Positions 7,130 through 11,553 of a stretch of 11,553 bases of DNA are shown here, piece by piece. Source of the DNA: an uncultured Eubacterium sp. GTDB lineage: Bacteria; Bacillota; Clostridia; Peptostreptococcales; Anaerovoracaceae. Each line of letters starts with the position of its first letter. The stretch's first letter is position 1. The stretch lies in assembly GCA_946614405.1 (NCBI GenBank), contig CAMOGZ010000022.1:1-11553 (forward strand). The letters are read 5' to 3'. Made by a program: the position numbers and the translations under genes. A model generated the notes under the pieces. It searched no databases. It was not told where the DNA came from and saw nothing but the letters and a program-made list of their open reading frames with translations.

Positions 7130-8005
7130 ATGAAGACGAGTACGAAGGTATTGATGGCCTGCGGCGTGGTGGCGGCGGGCTACGGGATCGGAAGTTTTGT
7201 TCACTGGAGCAACAAGGAAATCGTCACCACAGAGTATGTGTTCCGCTCGGAGGATCTTCCGGAGGAGTTCCGGGGCTACCGGATCTGCAACGTCTCCGAC
7301 CTGCAGAGTGAATACTTCGGGGAGAACCAGTCCAAGCTCCTTGAGGCAGTGCGCCGGGCCGAGCCGGATCTCATCGTGATCACGGGGGACCTGGTGGACC
7401 GCAACCATACCAACTTCACCGCAGCGATCAAAGCCGTCAGCGGCCTTCTGAAGATCGCACCGGTGTGCTATGTAAACGGCAATCATGAACTGCGCCTGCC
7501 CCAGGCAAAGATTCAGCCCTTCTATGAAGAACTTCGCATGATGGGTGTATCCGTACTCTTCGACAGCTGCAAGAAGATCGAGAGCGAGAACCAGTTCATC
7601 AACATCATGGGCGTCTCAGAGGAGAGCGTGTTCGCGGCCAAGGAGATCGGCTGGGAGCTGGGCAGACATTACGAGCCGGGCGTCCTGCTGAACAAGCTGG
7701 CGGAGATCTGTGAGAAGAAGGAAGAGGGTTATACCGTCATGCTGGTCCATGAGCCCCAGTATCTGGAGGAGTATGCTTCCACAGGAGCACAGCTGATCCT
7801 GGCGGGGCATGCCCATGGAGGACAGTTCCGTCTGCCGGGAGGTCAGGGCATCCTGTCACCGGGCCAGGGACTGCTGCCGAAACTGACGTCGGGACTCCAT
7901 CGCCAGGGCAGTTCGACTTTGTGCGTGAGCAGAGGCCTGGGGAACAGCATCTTCCCGCTGAGACTGAACAACCGCCCCGAGATCGTGGTGGTGAAACTGG
8001 GCTAA
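7130..8005 (+). CDS. Membrane-anchored calcineurin-like metallophosphoesterase (YkuE-like)
   Basis: This 291-residue protein has an N-terminal hydrophobic segment (about 7-24), likely a membrane anchor placing the enzyme outside the cytoplasm, followed by a metallophosphoesterase domain (about 50-290). Visible motifs are Asp57 (SDLQ), GDLVDR with Asp87, GNHE (117-120), His207 (LVHEP) and GHAHGGQ (226-232). The usual first motif is D-x-H, but here the His position is Gln59 (codon CAG, 7304-7306), while all other metal ligands are present. Relatives include YkuE-type enzymes acting on envelope or lipid phosphodiesters, but the substrate is not determinable here. GGAGGTG (7117-7123) inside the end of the exonuclease gene provides the ribosome binding site, so the two genes are co-transcribed. 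A strong terminator follows the stop. Confidence 0.9.
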   Translation: MKTSTKVLMACGVVAAGYGIGSFVHWSNKEIVTTEYVFRSEDLPEEFRGYRICNVSDLQSEYFGENQSKLLEAVRRAEPDLIVITGDLVDRNHTNFTAAIKAVSGLLKIAPVCYVNGNHELRLPQAKIQPFYEELRMMGVSVLFDSCKKIESENQFINIMGVSEESVFAAKEIGWELGRHYEPGVLLNKLAEICEKKEEGYTVMLVHEPQYLEEYASTGAQLILAGHAHGGQFRLPGGQGILSPGQGLLPKLTSGLHRQGSSTLCVSRGLGNSIFPLRLNNRPEIVVVKLG

Positions 8006-8018
8006 CCGTTGCAATTAC

Positions 8019-8062
8019 ACCGCTTTGGTAAAAGATTTTCTTTTACCGGGCGGTCTTTTTTT
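8019..8062 (+). terminator. Rho-independent terminator after the exonuclease-phosphoesterase operon
   Basis: A perfect 8-bp stem GGTAAAAG (8027-8034) / CTTTTACC (8040-8047) with an ATTTT loop is extended by ACCGC (8019-8023) pairing with GCGGT (8050-8054) across a small internal loop. Seven T residues follow (8056-8062). It starts 13 nt after the phosphoesterase stop. Confidence 0.9.
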
Positions 8063-8074
8063 GCGCCAAATCGA

Positions 8075-8103
8075 TTGACATTATTTTACAACGATGTTAA
8101 TAT
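8075..8103 (+). promoter_or_regulatory. Near-consensus promoter of the ydbC-like operon
   Basis: A perfect TTGACA (8075-8080), a 17-nt spacer and TAATAT (8098-8103) preceded by TG at -15/-14 (8095-8096) form the strongest promoter in the window. Transcription should begin near 8110, giving a leader of about 36 nt. TTGACAT (8075-8081) and ATGTTAA (8094-8100) form a 6-of-7 inverted repeat across the promoter, which could be an operator or chance. Confidence 0.88.
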
Positions 8104-8145
8104 ATGCGAACAAAAGGTGTATTGATTAAGGAAAGGAGATTATTT

Positions 8146-8748
8146 ATGGCCAGAAACAATGACAACCCGTTGGTCTTTGAGATCTGTGAGCATCTTGGGA
8201 CCATCGCCCCCAGAACCAACGGCTGGGACAAGGAACTGAATCTGATCATCTGGAACGGCAGCGGGCCGCCGAAGTTCGACATCCGCGGATGGAGTCCGGA
8301 TCACAAGCACATGACCCGGGGCGTTACTCTCTACGAGGATGAGATGAAGAAGCTGGTAGAGCTCTACATGGGCTGGAAGAATCTAGGGGTAGTGAAACGA
8401 TCGAAAGAGGAGACAGCAGCAAATGAAAAAGAATATTGGGACAGCCGCAAGGCACAGCGTGACGCCCTGGACGATCGTTCCTCTGCCCTGGAGGCAGGAG
8501 CAGCTCCGGCGCCGCAGAATAACCCAGAGGCGCAGCCGGCGGCCGCAGAGCAGGTGAGCCCGCAGCCGGAAGCCGCCCAGGCAGAGCCGGTGCGATATGA
8601 GCCTGTGGAACGAGAAGAGGATACCACAGCGTCGCCGCCAGAGAGTGAAGCCGATACCGCGGCGCCGCCACCAGAATCACAGGAGGTTCCGGCAGGGATG
8701 CTTGGGGCAGAGGACTACGCCAGCACATCGGAAGAAAGTGCTTTTTGA
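8146..8748 (+). CDS. YdbC/PC4-like ssDNA-binding protein with long disordered acidic tail
   Basis: This is a 200-residue protein. Residues about 9-75 match the YdbC/PC4 family (single-stranded DNA/RNA binding, related to transcription coactivator p15), with the pattern EHLGTIAPRTNGWDKELNLI, WNG-PPKFDIRGWSPDH and MTRGVTLYEDEMKKLVEL. YdbC proteins are usually only this domain, about 70-80 residues. Here a charged linker (82-110) and a tail of about 90 residues rich in Ala, Pro, Glu and Gln follow, with a short internal repeat (TASPPES / TAAPPPES). The protein ends EESAF, resembling the acidic, Phe-terminated tip of bacterial SSB. The start at 8146 has GAAAGGAG (8131-8138) 7 nt upstream. An in-frame ATG at 8104 lies before the predicted transcription start and is rejected. 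It is the first gene of an operon with a secreted protein. The domain call is from remembered family sequence. Confidence 0.82.
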   Translation: MARNNDNPLVFEICEHLGTIAPRTNGWDKELNLIIWNGSGPPKFDIRGWSPDHKHMTRGVTLYEDEMKKLVELYMGWKNLGVVKRSKEETAANEKEYWDSRKAQRDALDDRSSALEAGAAPAPQNNPEAQPAAAEQVSPQPEAAQAEPVRYEPVEREEDTTASPPESEADTAAPPPESQEVPAGMLGAEDYASTSEESAF

Positions 8749-8766
8749 TCAGGGGGAATGAACAGA

Positions 8767-9690
8767 ATGAGAATGAGAAGTATTAGTGTAGTGTGTCTTG
8801 CCGTCGCCCTTACGATGGGACTCACGTCGTCTGCCTTTGCGCTGGAGGGCCCCGGAACGGAAGTTCCGGAGGCGGTCTCCGCAGAGCAGGAGACCACTGA
8901 GGCAGTTTCTGCAGAGCAGGCAGCCCCGGAGTACAGCCCCACAGAGAGGAAAGAGATCCTGGAGGAACAGGAAAACGTGGTGGAAGAGCTGATGGCCGGG
9001 GAGAACCTCACAGACATGACCCAGCGGGAGCTGGACCAGACCATTCAGGAGGTGCTGAAGGAAGAGTATCAGGACGCGGCAAAGATCGGACGCAGCAAGA
9101 CGGAGGAAGAGCCTGCCACCGACGGGCAGCATGAGCCCTCCGCCGTGGAGCAGACCTACGAACTCGATGATTCCGCCACCATCACCTTCCGGGACCGCAC
9201 CGTGCAGGTGACCATCCTGGAAGAAGGAGCGGAGTATGATGCATCCCCACGGCCGTCCATCCTTGCCAGGGCGCTGGACTTTGTGGCGGAGCCGAGTTAT
9301 GCCGCCAAGAAGGGCAAGAAGACCGGGTCCAAGAAGAAGACCGGGGAGTGCAAAACCATCATCTACGACTCCCTGACGGGATGGAAGTGCTTCACGGTTT
9401 ACGTGAAAGCCCGCTTCACCTACAACCGCAGCAAGAAGACCTGCACTGTGGCGACGCTGAGCCACTACGCCAAGAAGGGGTCCCCGGCGACGATCCTGTC
9501 GGAGGTCCATGACCGGGAGTACCTCATCAGCAAGGAGTCCGATGCGTCCCGCACATGCACCCAGTCCGGCTACATTCGCACCGGGATCAATTACAAAGGC
9601 AACGGCATCGTGACGTCCGACTACTACGCAAGTGCCAGCGTGAGCTGCAACTACAAAGGCAAGATCACCACGGACAGCACCATCGATTAG
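8767..9690 (+). CDS. Secreted protein of unknown function with Lys-rich linker and Cys-containing C-terminal domain
   Basis: I do not recognise this 307-residue protein. It starts with a Sec signal peptide (basic MRMR, hydrophobic core, likely cleavage after SSAFA near residue 22). The following segment holds a 10-residue tandem repeat (EAVSAEQETT / EAVSAEQAAP). A helical, Glu-rich stretch comes next, ending near residue 115. A basic linker at about 178-193 (AAKKGKKTG, SKKKTG) follows. The C-terminal domain of about 110 residues is rich in Tyr, Thr and Ser, looks like beta-structure and contains five cysteines. No LPXTG, lipobox or transmembrane segment is visible after the signal. The start is uncertain: an ATG at 8758 is in frame but only 1 nt after AGGGGG (8751-8756), whereas 8767 is 10 nt away and preferred. 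The gene lies 18 nt after the YdbC-like gene and is followed directly by a 39-codon membrane protein gene. Confidence 0.8.
   Translation: MRMRSISVVCLAVALTMGLTSSAFALEGPGTEVPEAVSAEQETTEAVSAEQAAPEYSPTERKEILEEQENVVEELMAGENLTDMTQRELDQTIQEVLKEEYQDAAKIGRSKTEEEPATDGQHEPSAVEQTYELDDSATITFRDRTVQVTILEEGAEYDASPRPSILARALDFVAEPSYAAKKGKKTGSKKKTGECKTIIYDSLTGWKCFTVYVKARFTYNRSKKTCTVATLSHYAKKGSPATILSEVHDREYLISKESDASRTCTQSGYIRTGINYKGNGIVTSDYYASASVSCNYKGKITTDSTID
8869..8928 (+). repeat. 30-nt tandem repeat within the secreted-protein gene
   Basis: Two adjacent 30-nt units (8869-8898 and 8899-8928) encode EAVSAEQETT and EAVSAEQAAP. They differ mainly at third codon positions (GCG/GCA, GTC/GTT, TCC/TCT) within the first seven codons, suggesting an old in-frame duplication kept at protein level. 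It lies directly after the signal peptide in a likely disordered region. Confidence 0.6.
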
Positions 9691-9695
9691 GAGGG
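9689..9695 (+). promoter_or_regulatory. Strong ribosome binding site for the 39-aa membrane protein
   Basis: AGGAGGG overlaps the TAG stop of the secreted-protein gene and lies 4 nt before the ATG at 9700. It is the main evidence that the short frame is translated, and it implies coupling to the upstream gene. Confidence 0.75.
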
Positions 9696-9699
9696 AAAT

Positions 9700-9819
9700 A
9701 TGAGCAAACACTTTTTACTGCAGGCTTTGATGTCGGGAGGGCTGATCCTCCTGGTTCTGGCCGCCGTCATCCTGCTGATCTGCATCCTCGTCCGGAGGTC
9801 CCGGCGGAGGAAGTCATAA
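9700..9819 (+). CDS. 39-residue single-span membrane protein
   Basis: A short frame encodes a 39-residue protein: MSKHFLLQALMSGG, then a hydrophobic span of about 18 residues (LILLVLAAVILLICILV, about 15-31), then a strongly basic tail RRSRRRKS. By the positive-inside rule the C-terminus should face the cytoplasm. A near-perfect Shine-Dalgarno (9689-9695) overlaps the stop of the secreted-protein gene, leaving a 9-nt gap between the genes, so translational coupling is likely. The protein resembles small membrane regulators or anchors in general form, but I recognise no family. Being co-encoded with a secreted protein, it might help retain, process or sense that protein. This is inference. Nothing terminator-like follows its stop. 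Confidence 0.75.
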   Translation: MSKHFLLQALMSGGLILLVLAAVILLICILVRRSRRRKS

Positions 9820-9836
9820 CTTTTCTTCTCCTGCAA

Positions 9837-9863
9837 CTTGTGATAAAATGGTACTATCACAAG
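9837..9863. promoter_or_regulatory. Operator-like inverted repeat over the nucleoside kinase promoter
   Basis: A perfect 9-bp inverted repeat CTTGTGATA (9837-9845) / TATCACAAG (9855-9863) with a 9-nt spacer surrounds the -10 region. The extended -10 TGATAAAAT (9841-9849, -10 proper at 9844-9849) lies inside it, with a poor -35 near 9821-9826. Predicted initiation is near 9856. The right arm touches the Shine-Dalgarno GGGAGGT (9863-9869), so in read-through RNA a hairpin could also affect ribosome access. Confidence 0.65.
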
Positions 9864-9873
9864 GGAGGTAAGA

Positions 9874-11535
9874 ATGAAGATCAAACTGAGAATGCAGCCA
9901 AGAGGTGAATTCCTGGAAGTGGACGTGGTGAAGGGCACCCGGATCCGCGACCTGTACCGGGAACGGAAGCAGGAGCTTCCCTACACCATCCTGGCCGCGA
10001 AAGTCGATCATAAATACGTCAGCCTGAATCATATTCTGGACCGGGAATGCAGCGTGGAATTCCTCGACATGAGGAGTCACGCCGCCTGCCGGGTCTACCA
10101 GAACAGCCTGAGCCTGATCTATCTGACGGCCATCCATAATGTCCTGCCCGGCGCCACGGTGAATATCGCCAACGCGCTGAATCAGGGACTGTTCACCACC
10201 ATCCGGGGAGGAGACCTCACCGATGAGGTGATCGATCAGATCCGGGAGGAGATGGGACGCATGGTGGCGGAGGATGAGCCTCTGCGGCATATCGTCCTTT
10301 CCCGTGAAGAGGGACTGAAGATCCTGCAGGAGAATAAGAGATTCGCCAGCATCCGGCTTCTGAACCAGTATCCGGAGAAGACGGAACTGGATTTCTTTGA
10401 GCTGGAGGGCTACTCCGATTACTTCTATGGAATCATGGCACCCTCGGCGGGATACATTGATAAGTATCAGGTGCTGCGGTACAAGCACGGCATCCTGATC
10501 CGCTTCCCCAACAGCGCCATGCCCGGGGAGATTCCGCCTTACAAGGATGAGTTCAAGCTGTATCAGGCATTCGGCGAGCAGACCGCCTGGGACAAGCTGA
10601 TGAAGGTCCGGTTCGTGGCGGATCTGAATGACCGCATCGAGACGGGAGATACCAAGGAACTGATGATGATCTCGGAGGCCCTTCACGAGAAGAAGATCGC
10701 CGAGATCGCCGATATGATCAAGAAGCAAAAGAAGAGGATCATCCTCATCGCAGGCCCGTCCTCTTCCGGGAAGACCACATTTGCCAGAAGGCTTTGTATC
10801 CAGCTGAAGGTCAATGGGCTGGATGCCATCTACATGGGAACGGATGATTATTTCGTGGAGCGTTCGGAGACGCCCCTGGACGCCCATGGTGAGCCCAATT
10901 ACGAGGATCTGGAAGCCATCGACATCGACCTGTTCAACCGGAACATGAACGATCTTCTGGCGGGCAAGGAAGTGGACATCCCTACATTTGATTTCATGGA
11001 AGGCCGCAAGATATTCGGCAAGAGGATCCTTTCGGTGAAGGAGAATCAGCCCATCGTGATCGAAGGGATCCACGGGCTGAATGAGGAACTGACGGCACAG
11101 ATCCCCAAGGAGGCCAAGTTCAAGATCTATATCAGCCCGCTGACACAGCTGGATATCGATCTGCACAACCGGATCTCCACGACGGATGAGAGAATGCTGC
11201 GCCGCATGGTCCGTGATTATCTCTTCCGGGGACATGCCGCCCAGGAGACCATCCGGGAGTGGCCGAAGGTCCGCGCCGGAGAGGACAAGAACATCTTCCC
11301 CTACAGCAGTGAGGCGGATGTCCTGTTCAACTCCTATCACATCTATGAGATCGCCGTACTGAAAAAGTACGCCTGGCCGCTTCTGGCTGCCATCACCCGT
11401 GAAGAGGAAGAGTACGCAGAGGCTCAGAGAATGCTGAACTTCCTGCAGTTCTTCCGCGTGATCGAGGACGACTCCGTGATCGTGAACAACTCGATCCTCC
11501 GCGAGTTCATCGGCGGAAGCGTATTTGTGGAATAA
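9874..11535 (+). CDS. Nucleoside (uridine) kinase-family protein with ThrRS-like N-terminal region
   Basis: This 553-residue cytoplasmic protein combines a TGS-like domain (about 1-65), a region resembling the threonyl-tRNA synthetase editing/second additional domain (about 70-230), and a C-terminal uridine kinase/phosphoribulokinase P-loop domain (about 275-500). The P-loop is GPSSSGKTT (294-302), followed by MGTDDYFVER and the IVIEGIHGLNE segment typical of the kinase family. The ThrRS-like part is seen in LPGATVNIANALNQGLF and the downstream DLTDEVIDQIREEM and IVLSREEGLKIL stretches. The HxxxH of the editing site aligns to Asn77 and Leu81, and the later Cys and His positions align to Phe184 and Met188, so editing activity looks lost. 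Such fusions are widespread in Clostridia and Thermotogae. The expected reaction is phosphorylation of uridine or another nucleoside with NTP, but the true substrate is not certain. GGGAGGT (9863-9869) precedes the ATG by 4 nt. Confidence 0.9.
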   Translation: MKIKLRMQPRGEFLEVDVVKGTRIRDLYRERKQELPYTILAAKVDHKYVSLNHILDRECSVEFLDMRSHAACRVYQNSLSLIYLTAIHNVLPGATVNIANALNQGLFTTIRGGDLTDEVIDQIREEMGRMVAEDEPLRHIVLSREEGLKILQENKRFASIRLLNQYPEKTELDFFELEGYSDYFYGIMAPSAGYIDKYQVLRYKHGILIRFPNSAMPGEIPPYKDEFKLYQAFGEQTAWDKLMKVRFVADLNDRIETGDTKELMMISEALHEKKIAEIADMIKKQKKRIILIAGPSSSGKTTFARRLCIQLKVNGLDAIYMGTDDYFVERSETPLDAHGEPNYEDLEAIDIDLFNRNMNDLLAGKEVDIPTFDFMEGRKIFGKRILSVKENQPIVIEGIHGLNEELTAQIPKEAKFKIYISPLTQLDIDLHNRISTTDERMLRRMVRDYLFRGHAAQETIREWPKVRAGEDKNIFPYSSEADVLFNSYHIYEIAVLKKYAWPLLAAITREEEEYAEAQRMLNFLQFFRVIEDDSVIVNNSILREFIGGSVFVE

Positions 11536-11553
11536 GACATGAAACGAGGGACT

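Noticed and set aside
8104..8145. Upstream in-frame ATG extending the YdbC-like protein by 14 residues
   Set aside because: It lies next to the -10 and before the predicted transcription start, and lacks a Shine-Dalgarno. The ATG at 8146 has a strong one at good spacing and matches the family N-terminus.
8758..8766. First in-frame ATG of the secreted-protein gene
   Set aside because: It lies 1 nt from the AGGGGG ribosome binding site, too close for normal initiation. The ATG at 8767 is better placed, though the difference is only three residues and is not settled.
11539..11553. ATG shortly after the kinase stop, possibly the start of the next gene
   Set aside because: Only five codons are visible and the upstream GGAA is a weak ribosome binding site, so it cannot be assigned.

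Overview
The window looks like the chromosome of a GC-rich Clostridia member, probably Lachnospiraceae or a close relative. The basis is strong AGGAGG-type ribosome binding sites, Firmicutes-type promoters with extended -10 elements, tightly packed co-directional genes, a YdbC/PC4-like protein, and a nucleoside kinase fused to a ThrRS-like N-terminus. The family-level placement is an inference. All convincing genes are on the + strand. No tRNA, rRNA, IS element, CRISPR array or phage gene is visible.

Left part (1-6265): a leader with an operator-like palindrome sits next to an extended -10 element. It is followed by a four-gene operon, ATPase 1, permease 1, ATPase 2, permease 2, all of the MacB/FtsX-type (type VII, mechanotransmission) ABC class. 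Each permease has two consecutive FtsX-like halves, so each ATPase-permease pair could be a complete exporter. The substrate cannot be read from the sequence.

Middle (6266-8062): a hairpin overlaps the promoter of an exodeoxyribonuclease III gene. Its start codon coincides with the predicted transcription start, so its mRNA is probably leaderless. A membrane-anchored calcineurin-like phosphoesterase follows in the same operon and has Gln in place of the usual His in its first metal motif. A clear Rho-independent terminator closes the unit.

Right part (8063-11553): a near-consensus promoter drives a small operon. It encodes (i) a YdbC/PC4-like single-stranded nucleic acid binding protein with a long disordered acidic tail ending in Glu-Glu-Ser-Ala-Phe, reminiscent of the SSB tip, (ii) a secreted protein of unknown function, and (iii) a 39-residue single-span membrane protein. 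A nucleoside (uridine) kinase-like gene follows, with its own promoter embedded in a perfect 9-bp inverted repeat. Its ThrRS-like N-terminal region appears to have lost the editing-site residues. The most novel candidates are the YdbC-tail / secreted protein / micro-membrane-protein operon and the two operator-like palindromes.
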